From: an uncultured Eubacteriales bacterium | GTDB lineage: Bacteria; Bacillota; Clostridia; Peptostreptococcales; Anaerovoracaceae | DNA length: 64,000 bases | Assembly: GCA_902786815.1 (NCBI GenBank) | Contig: CADADV010000001.1 | Location: 62,001 to 126,000 of the forward strand | Direction: 5' to 3' | Shown: piece after piece, positions 44,809-53,152 of the stretch | How the letters are laid out: each line of letters starts with the position of its first letter | Numbering within the stretch: the stretch's first letter is position 1 | The notes under the pieces: generated by a model | What the model saw: the letters and a program-made list of their open reading frames with translations, nothing else | Told to the model about the DNA's origin: nothing | Databases searched by the model: none | Translations under genes and position numbers: made by a program

Positions 44809-46302
44809 ATGATGAACTTCAACAAAACAGAATTGACACTAGACCAGCTTTTGCCGATCTTCGAAGGCGTCACGGATGCAGTGTTCATCGATGACGCGAA
44901 GGGCATATGCCAATGGTGCAATGACGCCTGCGAAGAAATATACGGTATCGAGATGGATGAAATCGTCGGACGAAGCGTGGACGATCTGGAAAAGTCTGGT
45001 ATCTTCACACCCTCTGTTACGCGGAGAGTGCTGGATGAGAAACGTGAGATCACGATCATCCATGAGAACCGTTTCAGAAGGAGACTGCTCACGACAGGCA
45101 CCCCGGTCTTCGTCCCCATGACAAGCGGCGGCTGGGTCGCTGCAGGCGAAGGCAGATACACACGGAATATTGCTTTTGTCGTTACGACGTCCAGAGACAT
45201 CACGCATATTTCGGAAGCGGCAGGTGAAAATGCAAAAGCATCCGGTGCGAGGAATTTCGGCCCGGAATTTCTCCCTGCCGGCGGTATCACCGGAGAGGAA
45301 ATCTTCGGCGGAAGCAAGCCGGAAGTCCAGGACGCCGCTGCGTCCGGGCACAGCACGGTCCGGATCGTATCGCGTAGCGAAGCTATGAAAAATGTGATCG
45401 CTCTGACGAAACGTCTGGCGTCCGTCAATACAACGGTACTCATCACAGGAGAATCGGGTGTCGGCAAAAGCCTGATCGCCAGGACCCTCCATGAAGAGGG
45501 GAATCGCTGGCAGAAACCTTTCGTCACGGTAAACTGCGGCGCGATTCCTGAAAGTCTTATAGAATCCGAGCTCTTCGGATACGTGGCAGGGGCCTTCACA
45601 GGGTCCAGAGCCGGCGGCAAGAAGGGCCTGTTTGAAGCAGCGCAGGACGGGACCATATTCCTGGATGAAATATCGGAACTGCCCCTGAACCTGCAGGTCA
45701 AACTGCTGCAGGTGATCCAGGAAAGGCAGATCACGCCCGTGGGAGGGACTAAACCGGTACCCGTCGATGTGCGGATCATTTCGGCGACAAACAAAGACCT
45801 GGAAAGTCTGGTCAAAGAGAACCGGTTCCGTGAGGACCTTTACTACAGACTGAACGTCGTGCCGATCAACGTGCCGCCCCTCAGACAGCGGCCTGACGAC
45901 ATCCTGCCACTCATCCAGCGGAATCTGGTCCGCTGCAACAGGGAACTAGGCGAACGCAAAACCATCAGCGCAGGCGCGTTGGCGATCCTGCTGAAATACC
46001 CATGGCCGGGAAATATCCGGGAACTGCAGAACATTGTGGAGAGACTGGTTATTACGACTTCTCACAACGTTATTTCAGAGGATGACATATTCATCTTCAT
46101 CAAGGAGGCAGCTGATGCGAACCCGACAGTCTATGAGGAACTGTCCCTGACAGCAGCTCTGGAGAAGGCGGAGAAGGAAATCCTCGCCCAAGCCCTTGAG
46201 AACTACGGGTCCACCAGAGCCATCGCCCGTGTGCTGAAGGTCAGCCAGCCGACCATTGTAAGGAAACTGAACAAATACGGACTGACGACGGAGAAACAAT
46301 AG
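44809..46302 (+). CDS. Sigma-54-dependent transcriptional activator (PAS, AAA+, Fis-type HTH)
   Basis: Product of 497 residues. An N-terminal PAS domain (about 10-115, LDQLLPIFEGVTDAVFIDD) should sense a ligand or redox signal. The AAA+ domain has Walker A GESGVGKS (about 214-221), a sigma-54 contact loop reading GAFTGS (canonical GAFTGA, last residue changed), Walker B GTIFLDE and the R-finger region. A Fis-type helix-turn-helix is at the C-terminus (STRAIARVLKVSQPTIVRKL). It should bind enhancer sites and open sigma-54 promoters. Repeated palindromes and a -24/-12 promoter lie just downstream, ahead of the aldehyde dehydrogenase gene, so that operon is the obvious target. Confidence 0.93.
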   Translation: MMNFNKTELTLDQLLPIFEGVTDAVFIDDAKGICQWCNDACEEIYGIEMDEIVGRSVDDLEKSGIFTPSVTRRVLDEKREITIIHENRFRRRLLTTGTPVFVPMTSGGWVAAGEGRYTRNIAFVVTTSRDITHISEAAGENAKASGARNFGPEFLPAGGITGEEIFGGSKPEVQDAAASGHSTVRIVSRSEAMKNVIALTKRLASVNTTVLITGESGVGKSLIARTLHEEGNRWQKPFVTVNCGAIPESLIESELFGYVAGAFTGSRAGGKKGLFEAAQDGTIFLDEISELPLNLQVKLLQVIQERQITPVGGTKPVPVDVRIISATNKDLESLVKENRFREDLYYRLNVVPINVPPLRQRPDDILPLIQRNLVRCNRELGERKTISAGALAILLKYPWPGNIRELQNIVERLVITTSHNVISEDDIFIFIKEAADANPTVYEELSLTAALEKAEKEILAQALENYGSTRAIARVLKVSQPTIVRKLNKYGLTTEKQ

Positions 46303-46333
46303 AAAAACAATTCGCGTCTTGCCGGTCATGCGT

Positions 46334-46368
46334 GATTCAAATCTGTATCAGCGATACAATTATGAATC
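46334..46368. promoter_or_regulatory. Palindromic enhancer site 1-2 for the sigma-54 activator
   Basis: A 35-bp imperfect palindrome with core GTATC-AGC-GATAC and outer GATTCA/TGAATC arms. The right arm, GATACAATTATGAATC (46353-46368), recurs 98 bp downstream with one mismatch. Confidence 0.65.
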
Positions 46369-46450
46369 GGACTGCCGAAAGATGCCGAAAAATCGGCAAT
46401 TGTTGCGCCGCAACGCTTTCAGGGCTTGTTAAAAAAGCGTCAAGTAGGGT

Positions 46451-46466
46451 GATACAAATATGAATC
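46451..46466. promoter_or_regulatory. Enhancer site 3, direct copy of the palindrome arm
   Basis: GATACAAATATGAATC matches 15 of 16 bases of 46353-46368. It lies about 180 bp upstream of the sigma-54 promoter, a usual enhancer distance. Confidence 0.6.
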
Positions 46467-46551
46467 AAAACTGCGGTTTGGCAGCATCTGAAAAAAAGAC
46501 TCACCCGATATCAATTTTTTCAATATGCATTAAAGCAATTTTTTGAATCAC

Positions 46552-46589
46552 CGCCGGAACCCTTGCACGACAAGGTCTCCGGCGTTTTT
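46552..46589 (+). terminator. Terminator between enhancer region and sigma-54 promoter
   Basis: CGCCGGA (46552-46558) pairs with TCCGGCG (46578-46584), with an inner CCTTG/CAAGG stem, then TTTTT. It would end transcripts from the activator gene and insulate the downstream operon. Of the remaining activator-to-operon gap (46303-46748), only the enhancer sites, this hairpin, small stems at 46384-46414, the promoter and its leader are visible; there is no gene. Confidence 0.85.
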
Positions 46590-46631
46590 ATTGCTTTTGC
46601 ATGAAGATAATCACAAGAATCGGTCACAGGA

Positions 46632-46647
46632 TTGGCACACTTGTTGC
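46632..46647 (+). promoter_or_regulatory. Sigma-54 (-24/-12) promoter
   Basis: TTGGCACACTTGTTGC has GG at -24 and GC at -12 with the required 10 nt between them, matching the consensus TGGCAC-N5-TTGC. Transcription should start near 46658. The leader begins with a stable stem (CGGGTC/GACCCG, 46660-46691, with inner GGGC/GCCC) and carries AAAGGAGG before the aldehyde dehydrogenase start. Confidence 0.9.
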
Positions 46648-46748
46648 GTAATATATAAGCGGGTCGGAAGGGGCAAGCGCCCGCAGACCCGTAATAAATA
46701 CGTCAAACCAAAGTCATTTTATAATATTACAAAGGAGGAAATTAAAAA

Positions 46749-48173
46749 ATGGCAGAAGAACTGAACATCAAAGGTTATGTAGAAGAACTGGTTGCAAAAG
46801 CTAGAGCTGCACAGAAGATCGCTGAGAACTTCACTCAGGAAGACGTTGACCTGATGACAGCAGCAGTAACTTATGAACTGACAAAGCCGGAGAACATCAA
46901 AGAGTTCGCTGAGAAGCTGGTTGAAGAGTCAGGCATGGGTATCCCGGCTGACAAGGAAGGCAAGATCATCGGTAAGGTTTGGGGTTCATACCTCCAGATG
47001 AAGGACAAGAAGTCTGTAGGTCTCGTAGAAGACAATCCTGAAACAGGAATGCAGGCTTATGCAAAGCCAATGGGCGTTATCGCTGGTATCATGCCTGTAA
47101 CCAACGGCGAAGCTACACCGATCGTTAAGTCAAATATGGCTCTGAAGACAAGAAACGCTATCATCCTCGCTCCGCATCCTAAGTGCAAGAAGCTGAACGT
47201 TGAAATCGTTGACAAAATCAGAGCAGTCCTGAAGAAACTCGGATATCCAGAAGACCTGGTACAGACATGTGCTCCTGAGTATGTAAAGATCTCCACATCA
47301 AAAGAACTGATGGCACAGTGCGACTTCATCCTGGCAACAGGCGGCGAAGCACTCGTAGAGTCAGCTTACTCCTCCGGAACACCGGCTATCGGCGTTGGTG
47401 TTGGTAACTGCGTATCCATCGTAACAGGCAAGACTGACCTGGACGACGTAGCAGAAATGATCTGCACATCCAAGGCTTATGATAATGCTACATCCTGCTC
47501 CACAGAGAACAACATCCTCGTTTATGAAGACTGCTTCGATGAGTTCGTAGAGAAGATGAAGGCTCATGGCGCTTACATGTGCAACGAAGAAGAAAAAGAA
47601 AAGCTGAAGAAGACAATGTGGCCGAACACACCGAACGATCACGTACTCAACAGAGCTATCGTAGCTCAGAACTGTGAGACAATCGGCAAGCTGGCTGACA
47701 TTCCGGTACCTGCCGGCACAAGATGCATCATGGCTATGGAAGAAGGCGCAAGCCTCGAGCACCCGTTCGGCGGCGAGAAACTGTCACCGGTATCCGGCGT
47801 ACAGGTCGTAAAGGATCTTGACGATGCTATCGCTAGACTGAACGTAATCCTCGACTACCAGGGCAAGGGCCACAGCTGCGGCATCCACACAAACGATGAT
47901 GCTGACGTAGCTAAGCTGGCTGCAGCAGCTCCTGTAACCAAGTGCGTTGTTAACCAGCCACAGTGCCTGACCAACTCCGGCGGCTGGAACTGCGGATTCC
48001 CGGTATCCATGACACTGGGCTGCGGAACATGGGGCGGCAACAGCGTATCCCACAACGCTACATATGCAGACCTGCTCAACTACACCTACGTTTCCAGACA
48101 GATTCCGAACTGGAAGCCGGCTAAGGTTGAAGACTTCATCGACGCTGATGTAATCGCTAAGGTTGATGCATAA
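46749..48173 (+). CDS. CoA-acylating-type aldehyde dehydrogenase
   Basis: Product of 474 residues of the aldehyde dehydrogenase superfamily, in the branch of EutE/PduP, butanal dehydrogenase, AdhE N-terminus and sulfoacetaldehyde dehydrogenase. Visible features are the NAD-binding region with ILATGGEALVESAYSSG and IGVGVGNC, the catalytic cysteine in DNATSCSTENNIL (about 249), and the C-terminal GGWNCGFPVSMTLGCGTWGG. These enzymes oxidise an aldehyde with NAD(P)+ and CoA to an acyl-CoA. Strong SD, sigma-54 control and a narrow codon choice suggest high induced expression. With the downstream aminotransferase it likely handles the aldehyde made by transamination. Candidate substrates are sulfoacetaldehyde (from taurine) or malonate semialdehyde (from beta-alanine); neither is proven. 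Confidence 0.87.
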   Translation: MAEELNIKGYVEELVAKARAAQKIAENFTQEDVDLMTAAVTYELTKPENIKEFAEKLVEESGMGIPADKEGKIIGKVWGSYLQMKDKKSVGLVEDNPETGMQAYAKPMGVIAGIMPVTNGEATPIVKSNMALKTRNAIILAPHPKCKKLNVEIVDKIRAVLKKLGYPEDLVQTCAPEYVKISTSKELMAQCDFILATGGEALVESAYSSGTPAIGVGVGNCVSIVTGKTDLDDVAEMICTSKAYDNATSCSTENNILVYEDCFDEFVEKMKAHGAYMCNEEEKEKLKKTMWPNTPNDHVLNRAIVAQNCETIGKLADIPVPAGTRCIMAMEEGASLEHPFGGEKLSPVSGVQVVKDLDDAIARLNVILDYQGKGHSCGIHTNDDADVAKLAAAAPVTKCVVNQPQCLTNSGGWNCGFPVSMTLGCGTWGGNSVSHNATYADLLNYTYVSRQIPNWKPAKVEDFIDADVIAKVDA

Positions 48174-48191
48174 TCGTACAATCGAATCATA

Positions 48192-48221
48192 AAGACGGGC
48201 GGCCGCAAGGCTGCCTGTCTT
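48192..48221 (+). other. Intercistronic hairpin with GNRA loop
   Basis: A 13-bp stem (48192-48204 with 48209-48221, using G-U pairs) closed by GCAA. No T run follows, so it is more likely an mRNA-processing or stabilising element between the two operon genes than a terminator. Confidence 0.7.
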
Positions 48222-48254
48222 ACACAAAATGTGAGATAAAAAAGGAGATATAAA

Positions 48255-49580
48255 ATGTCAGCAATCAAAGATAAAGATTTAAAGTATAATCTGCATTCAT
48301 GGTCCGCTCAGGGCGCACTGAATCCAATCGTTGTTACAAAGGCTGAAGGAATCTATTTCTGGGACGAAGATGGCAAGAAGTATGCAGACATGTCATCACA
48401 GCTGGTTAACTCAAACCTGGGACATGGCGACAAGGCTATCGTTGACGCTATCATCGAACAGGCTCAGAAGATCCCGTTCATGGGACCTGCTTTCGCTATG
48501 GACTGCAGAGCAGACGCTGCTGAAGCAGTAGTAAAAATCTCAGGATTCCCGGAAGGATCCAAGGTATTCTTCACAAACGCTGGTGCAGAAGCGAACGAAA
48601 ACGCTATCAAGATCGCTCGTCAGTACACAGGTAAGTGGAAGATCTTCTCACAGTACAGATGCTATCACGGTTCATCCGCTGGCGCTGGAATGCTGACCGG
48701 TGAGCCGAGACACTTCTTCAACGAGCCGGGCGGTCCTGGATTCGTTAAGTATGATGGACCTTATGCTTACAGAGCACCGAAGGCTTGCAAGTTCGAGAAC
48801 GAAGACGATGTAGCTGATTTCTACCTCGAGCTGCTGGAAAACCAGATCCTGTACGAGGGACCGGAACAGATCGCTGCAATCTGGCTCGAATCAGTAGTAG
48901 GATCAAACGGCGTACTGATCGCTCCTAAGAAGTGGTATCAGGGCGTAAGAGCTCTCTGCGACAAGTATGAAATCCTGATGGTAGCAGACGAAGTTATGGC
49001 TGGATGGTTCAGAACAGGTAAAGCATTTGCTTACATGAACTTCGATTATCAACCAGACATGATCACATTCGCTAAGGGCGTAACCTGCGGTTATGTTCCA
49101 ATCGGCGGTGCTGTTGTATCACCTGCAATTGCTAAGCACTTCGACAACACAGTCATGGGCTGCGGACTTACATACTCCGCTCATCCGATGGGCTGCGCTG
49201 CTGCAGTAGCAACAATCAAGCAGTATAAGGATCTCGACATCGAGAACAAGATGAAGGCTACCTCCAAGAAGCTGGCAGACATCCTCGATGGTTATGTTGA
49301 CAAGCATGCTTGCGTTGGACAGGTTAGACACATTGGTCTGTTCTCCGCTATCGAGCTCGTTAAGGATAAGGAAACCAGAGAGCCGCTGGTACCGTTCGGC
49401 AAGGATCCGGAAGGCATCATGCCTAAGATCATCGGCATGCTGAAGGCTGACGGTTTCTGGACATATTCACACGAGAACATGTTCGTAGTAACTCCGCCGC
49501 TCATCATCACAGAAGAGCAGCTGGAAGAAGAAATGGCTAAGGTTGACAAGGTACTGGATGCAGTAGACGCAATGATCTAA
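48255..49580 (+). CDS. Class III (omega) aminotransferase, taurine/beta-alanine type
   Basis: Product of 441 residues with class III landmarks: FFTNAGAEANENAIKIAR, YRCYHGSSAGAGMLTGEPR, the cofactor-binding LMVADEVMAGWFRTG and the PLP lysine in ITFAKGVTCGYVPIGG (about 274). Members of this group transfer an amino group from omega-amino donors (taurine, hypotaurine, beta-alanine, GABA, putrescine) to pyruvate or 2-oxoglutarate. It sits 81 nt after the acylating dehydrogenase in the sigma-54 operon. The pair would convert an amine to an aldehyde and then an acyl-CoA. Donor identity is inferred from family resemblance (the closest match to memory is taurine:pyruvate aminotransferase). AAGGAG lies 7 nt before the ATG. 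Confidence 0.85.
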   Translation: MSAIKDKDLKYNLHSWSAQGALNPIVVTKAEGIYFWDEDGKKYADMSSQLVNSNLGHGDKAIVDAIIEQAQKIPFMGPAFAMDCRADAAEAVVKISGFPEGSKVFFTNAGAEANENAIKIARQYTGKWKIFSQYRCYHGSSAGAGMLTGEPRHFFNEPGGPGFVKYDGPYAYRAPKACKFENEDDVADFYLELLENQILYEGPEQIAAIWLESVVGSNGVLIAPKKWYQGVRALCDKYEILMVADEVMAGWFRTGKAFAYMNFDYQPDMITFAKGVTCGYVPIGGAVVSPAIAKHFDNTVMGCGLTYSAHPMGCAAAVATIKQYKDLDIENKMKATSKKLADILDGYVDKHACVGQVRHIGLFSAIELVKDKETREPLVPFGKDPEGIMPKIIGMLKADGFWTYSHENMFVVTPPLIITEEQLEEEMAKVDKVLDAVDAMI

Positions 49581-49682
49581 TGATCTGGGTGATCTAGGCT
49601 CCGGGCTCTAGGCCACAGCCACATCCGGGTCAGCACCCCTGATCCGGCAACAATAAGTATATTAAGTTCTTTGCACTAAGAG

Positions 49683-49708
49683 GCGCCGCATTTCGCGGCG
49701 CTTCTTTT
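49683..49708 (+). terminator. Terminator of the sigma-54 operon
   Basis: GCGCCGC (49683-49689) pairs with GCGGCGC (49695-49701) around ATTTC, followed by TTCTTTT. The 100 nt between the stop codon and this hairpin show nothing else recognisable. Confidence 0.88.
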
Positions 49709-49772
49709 GTTGGGGGCGGGCGGTTCGGCTGCCTGGTTCTGCTGAGATGGTTCGGCTGCACGTCAGGCGGCT

Positions 49773-50014
49773 GGCAAGAACATAGTTACATTATGCTTGT
49801 TCTTGCCGCCCAGTACAAGAAACAGGGAGTTACAATGGATTTCTTGCAAAAACAGTCCTGAAATATAGATGAATAGCTTGGTTTGTACAAGATATTAGCC
49901 TTTTTCCGTCCAATCTTGCCTCACCATACACCGGATGGACAAGAGAGGGAGAATAATCCGTTCTATCTTGCCGCCAGGTACAAGATGGGAATCAAAATCA
50001 AGAATCTCTTGCCA
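49773..50014. repeat. Cluster of short dispersed repeats with inverted ends
   Basis: Two near-identical 20-bp units, TCTTGCCGCCCAGTACAAGA (49801-49820) and TCTTGCCGCCAGGTACAAGA (49966-49985), each flanked by the inverted TCTTG/CAAGA. The first is part of a 10-bp inverted repeat GGCAAGAACA/TGTTCTTGCC (49773-49782, 49798-49807). Weaker relatives occur near 49884, 49914-49944 and 50006. No gene is present between 49581 and 50445. The units may be regulator sites, remnants of a repeat family, or RNA hairpins. Confidence 0.7.
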
Positions 50015-50071
50015 GGGGTCCATGCAGATCATCATTTGAGTAATAAAAACCGAAAAACATGAAAAAAGGGG

Positions 50072-50126
50072 TTGACAGTTAGCGTAGACTAACCTCTAAT
50101 AGCATCAGAGGTTAGAGATAACTAAC
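50072..50126 (+). promoter_or_regulatory. Strong promoter with two GTTAG-N6-CTAAC operators
   Basis: TTGACA (50072-50077), a 17-bp spacer and TCTAAT (50095-50100). A palindrome GTTAG-N6-CTAAC fills the spacer (50078-50093), and a second identical-arm copy lies at the start site (50111-50126), 33 bp or three helical turns away. A further inverted repeat CTAACCTCT/AGAGGTTAG (50089-50115) spans the -10. The layout predicts tight repression. Confidence 0.75.
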
Positions 50127-50363
50127 TGAACAAAACAATCTACTTTACTAAAAGAATACATGCGGTTATCCTCCTATCCACCACAATTGAACAAATAAAA
50201 GTTAATTTGCCTCATTAACAACTAACTGATTATATATAAAACCTCAGATCACCGCATGCAGCGATGGGAAGCCGCCATCGGCAACCATCACAGAAGGGAA
50301 TAACCTTTACATCCTTGAGAAAATCAGAGATCCGCTCCAATCGGAACGGATCTCTGGTTTTTT
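50107..50363 (+). ncRNA. Candidate small regulatory RNA of about 255 nt
   Basis: A strong, operator-bearing promoter and an intrinsic terminator enclose ~255 nt with no credible ORF. A possible 12-codon frame at 50159 lacks a ribosome site. The RNA can form ATGCGGT/ACCGCAT (50159-50165 with 50251-50257), or alternatively GGTTAT/ATAACC pairing with the region near 50302, plus CGATGG/CCATCG (50262-50267, 50275-50280). Its 3' hairpin is also the ilvD terminator, so its end is complementary to the ilv mRNA tail. No known RNA family was recognised. Confidence 0.5.
50325..50363. terminator. Bidirectional terminator shared by the putative RNA and the ilv operon
   Basis: CAGAGATCCG (50325-50334) pairs with CGGATCTCTG (50347-50356), with an inner TCC/GGA stem. 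TTTTTT follows on the plus strand and ATTTTCTC on the minus strand. Confidence 0.88.
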
Positions 50364-50445
50364 ATCGCGAATTTGATTTAGTTACAATTGACTGGAATCA
50401 ACTGGAGCTGCAGCGTCGCACGCGGATCAGTGCTGCAGTCAAAGT

Positions 50446-52104
50446 TTACTTCATCACGGCTCCCTGCGCTGCCGGGGCAACGTAGCGGGCGTAGCGGACG
50501 AGCCAGCCGGATGTAACGGTTGGGGCAGGGGCCTCGTAGTCCGCGCGGCGGGCTTCGAATTCTTCATCGGTGACACGGGCGTTGATGGACGCACCCGGGA
50601 TGTCGATGTCGATGATGTCGCCTTCACGGAGCAGGCCGATGTTGCCGCCCATAGCAGCTTCCGGGCAGACGTGTCCGATGGACGCGCCGCGGGAAGCGCC
50701 GCTGAAACGGCCGTCTGTAATGAGCGCTACGGTCTTGTCCAGCTTCATGCCGGCCAGGGCGCTGGTCGGGTTGAGCATTTCGCGCATGCCCGGACCTCCC
50801 TTAGGGCCTTCGTAACGGATGACGACCACGTCGCCGTCCACGATTTTGCCGTCATAGATCGAAGCGATCGCATCATCCTCGCTGTCGAAGACGCGGGCAG
50901 GACCCGAGTGCTTCAGCATGGAAGGATCGACAGCGCTGCGCTTGACAACGCAGCCGTCCTGCGCGATGTTGCCCCACATGATGGCAATGCCGCCGGTCTC
51001 ACTGTACGGGTTGGTCACAGGACGGATGCAAGTCTCGTCCTTGATGTGTGCGCCCTCAATGTTCTCGGCTACTGTCTTGCCTGTTGCCGTGATCAGGGAC
51101 GTGTCGATGGCGCCGATCTTAGCAAGCTCTGCCAGCACTGCCGGAAGACCGCCTGCGTTGTTCAGATCGTGCATGTGGGTCGGACCTGCAGGAGCCAGAT
51201 GGCAGAGGTTCGGGACCTTGCCGCTGTATTCATTGAACAGGTGCAGGTCGAAGTCCACGCCGGCCTCGTTGGCGATAGCCAGCAGATGCAGGACCGTATT
51301 CGTTGAGCATCCCAGCGCCATGTCGCAGGCGAGAGCGTTGCGCAGTGACTTCTCATTGATGATGTCGCGCGCCTTGATATCCTTTTCGACCAGGTTCATG
51401 ATGGCCATGCCTGCGTGCTTCGCCAGAAGCATACGTCCGGAGTGGACGGCAGGGATGGTGCCGTTGCCGGGGAGGGCGATGCCGACTGCCTCAGCAAGGC
51501 AGTTGATGCTGTTGGCTGTGTACATTCCGGAGCAGGAACCGCAGCCCGGGCAGACGTTCTCTTCGTACTCGAGCAGACCTGCCTCGTCGATCATGCCGGC
51601 CTTGTAGGCGCCGACTGCTTCGAACATCTTGGACAGGGAAGTTTCTTCCCCGCCGACCAGGCCGCTCATCATCGGACCGCCGGAGCAGACCACTGCAGGA
51701 ACGTTCATGCGGACAGCTGCCATGATCATGCCCGGAACGATCTTATCGCAGTTCGGGATGAGTACGAGTCCGTCAAACCCGTGGGCGATGGTCATCGTCT
51801 CCACGCTGTCTGCAATCAGCTCACGGCTGGCCAGGGAATACTTCATTCCCAGATGTCCCATGGCGATGCCGTCGCATACGCCGATTGCAGGAACTTCGAT
51901 CGGGGTTCCGCCGGCCATGCGGATGCCTGCCTTGACAGCTTCGGCAACCTTGTCCAGATGGATGTGGCCGGGAACGATCTCGCTCTTGGCGCTGACCACG
52001 CCGATCAGCGGACGTTCCAGCTCCTCTTTCGTATAACCCATTGCGTAGAACAGGCTTCTGTTCGGGGCACGCTCCGCGCCTTTCTTTACATTATCACTTC
52101 TCAT
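50446..52104 (-). CDS. ilvD: Dihydroxy-acid dehydratase
   Basis: Product of 552 residues, the normal size. It dehydrates 2,3-dihydroxyisovalerate and 2,3-dihydroxy-3-methylvalerate to the 2-oxoacids that lead to valine and isoleucine. The iron-sulfur cluster cysteines are seen in [11 protein letters not shown] and [15 protein letters not shown], and the ilvD/edd signature near the C-terminus includes [13 protein letters not shown] with the catalytic serine. It is the last gene of ilvBNCD, 14 nt after ilvC, with AGGAGA upstream of the ATG. Its cluster is oxygen-sensitive in many species, consistent with an anaerobe. Confidence 0.96.
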   Translation of the reverse strand: MRSDNVKKGAERAPNRSLFYAMGYTKEELERPLIGVVSAKSEIVPGHIHLDKVAEAVKAGIRMAGGTPIEVPAIGVCDGIAMGHLGMKYSLASRELIADSVETMTIAHGFDGLVLIPNCDKIVPGMIMAAVRMNVPAVVCSGGPMMSGLVGGEETSLSKMFEAVGAYKAGMIDEAGLLEYEENVCPGCGSCSGMYTANSINCLAEAVGIALPGNGTIPAVHSGRMLLAKHAGMAIMNLVEKDIKARDIINEKSLRNALACDMALGCSTNTVLHLLAIANEAGVDFDLHLFNEYSGKVPNLCHLAPAGPTHMHDLNNAGGLPAVLAELAKIGAIDTSLITATGKTVAENIEGAHIKDETCIRPVTNPYSETGGIAIMWGNIAQDGCVVKRSAVDPSMLKHSGPARVFDSEDDAIASIYDGKIVDGDVVVIRYEGPKGGPGMREMLNPTSALAGMKLDKTVALITDGRFSGASRGASIGHVCPEAAMGGNIGLLREGDIIDIDIPGASINARVTDEEFEARRADYEAPAPTVTSGWLVRYARYVAPAAQGAVMK

Positions 52105-52118
52105 AGAATTCTCCTGAA

Positions 52119-53114
52119 TTATTTCTGCAGCCAGCTCATCATCTTACGCAGTTCTGCGCCGACTTTGCAGAGCAGGTGCTCTGATTCCTTCTTGCGGGTT
52201 GCCAGGAAGCGGGCTTTTCCGCCGGCGTTGAATTCCTGGATGAACTCAGAAGCGAAGGTTCCGTCCTGGATCTCGGAGAGGACCTGGCGCATCTCAGCGC
52301 GGGTGTCTTCTGTGATCAGACGTCTGCCGGTTCTGTAGTCGCCGTATTCTGCAGTATTTGAAATGGAGTATCTCATCTTGTCGAATCCGCCTTCGTTGAT
52401 CAGGTCTACGATCAGCTTCATCTCGTGGATGCACTCGAAGTATGCCATCTCAGGAGCATAGCCTGCTGCAACCAGTGTATCGAAACCAGCCTTCATCAGC
52501 TCGGTTACGCCGCCGCAGAGAACGCACTGCTCGCCGAAGAGGTCTGTTTCAGTTTCTTCTTTGAATGTTGTCTCCAGGATTCCTGCGCGACCTGCGCCGA
52601 TTCCGGAAGCATAAGCCAGAGCATAGTCTTTGGCTTTGCCGGAAGCGTCCTGATAAACAGCGATCAGGGACGGAACGCCTTTGCCTTCCAGGTACTGGCT
52701 TCTGACAGTGTGGCCGGGGCCCTTCGGTGCGATCATGATGACGTCCAGGTAGTCTGCCGGTACGATCTGGTTGAAGTGGATGTTGAAGCCGTGAGCAAAG
52801 CACAGAACGTCTCCTTCCTTCATGTGCTGGGCAACCTGCTCTCTGTAGATCTTGGCAGCCAGCTCATCCGGTACGAGCATCATTACGATGTCGCCAGCCT
52901 CAGCAGCTTCTTCGATATCCAGGACCTTCAGACCTGCCGCTTCTGCTTTTGCAGTGTGGCCGGAACCCGGGCGGAGACCGACGACGACGTCGCAGCCGCT
53001 TTCGTTCAGGTTCATGGCGTGGGCGTGGCCCTGTGAACCGAATCCGATGATGGCGATGGTCTTGCCATCCAGCATTCCTAAGTTACAATCCATGTCATAA
53101 TACTTTTTGATCAT
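52119..53114 (-). CDS. ilvC: Ketol-acid reductoisomerase, class I
   Basis: Product of 331 residues, class I size. It isomerises and reduces acetolactate or acetohydroxybutyrate. The Rossmann motif is [15 protein letters not shown]; the cofactor loop after the second strand reads [10 protein letters not shown], whose Arg and Ser favour NADPH. Metal ligands are in [13 protein letters not shown] and [14 protein letters not shown]. Third gene of ilvBNCD, with AAAGGAG ahead of the start. The C-terminal residues MMSWLQK are standard. Confidence 0.96.
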   Translation of the reverse strand: MIKKYYDMDCNLGMLDGKTIAIIGFGSQGHAHAMNLNESGCDVVVGLRPGSGHTAKAEAAGLKVLDIEEAAEAGDIVMMLVPDELAAKIYREQVAQHMKEGDVLCFAHGFNIHFNQIVPADYLDVIMIAPKGPGHTVRSQYLEGKGVPSLIAVYQDASGKAKDYALAYASGIGAGRAGILETTFKEETETDLFGEQCVLCGGVTELMKAGFDTLVAAGYAPEMAYFECIHEMKLIVDLINEGGFDKMRYSISNTAEYGDYRTGRRLITEDTRAEMRQVLSEIQDGTFASEFIQEFNAGGKARFLATRKKESEHLLCKVGAELRKMMSWLQK

Positions 53115-53152
53115 TTTCTTAAACTCCTTTCAAAGGTGTAATAGTTACTAAT

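Noticed and set aside
46384..46414. Small hairpins GCCGA/TCGGC and GTTGC/GCAAC as terminators of the sigma-54 activator gene
   Set aside because: Short stems without an adjacent T run; the better terminator is at 46552-46589.
50159..50197. Possible 12-codon leader peptide in the putative small RNA
   Set aside because: No ribosome site and no run of regulatory codons; the ilv genes are on the other strand, so an attenuator role does not fit.
50207..50363. T-box riboswitch next to the ilv genes
   Set aside because: No T-box core sequence was seen, and the element is downstream of and convergent with ilvBNCD.
51415..52338. Long plus-strand frame opposite ilvD
   Set aside because: It is the antisense of a certain ilvD/ilvC region, has no ribosome site and encodes no recognisable protein.
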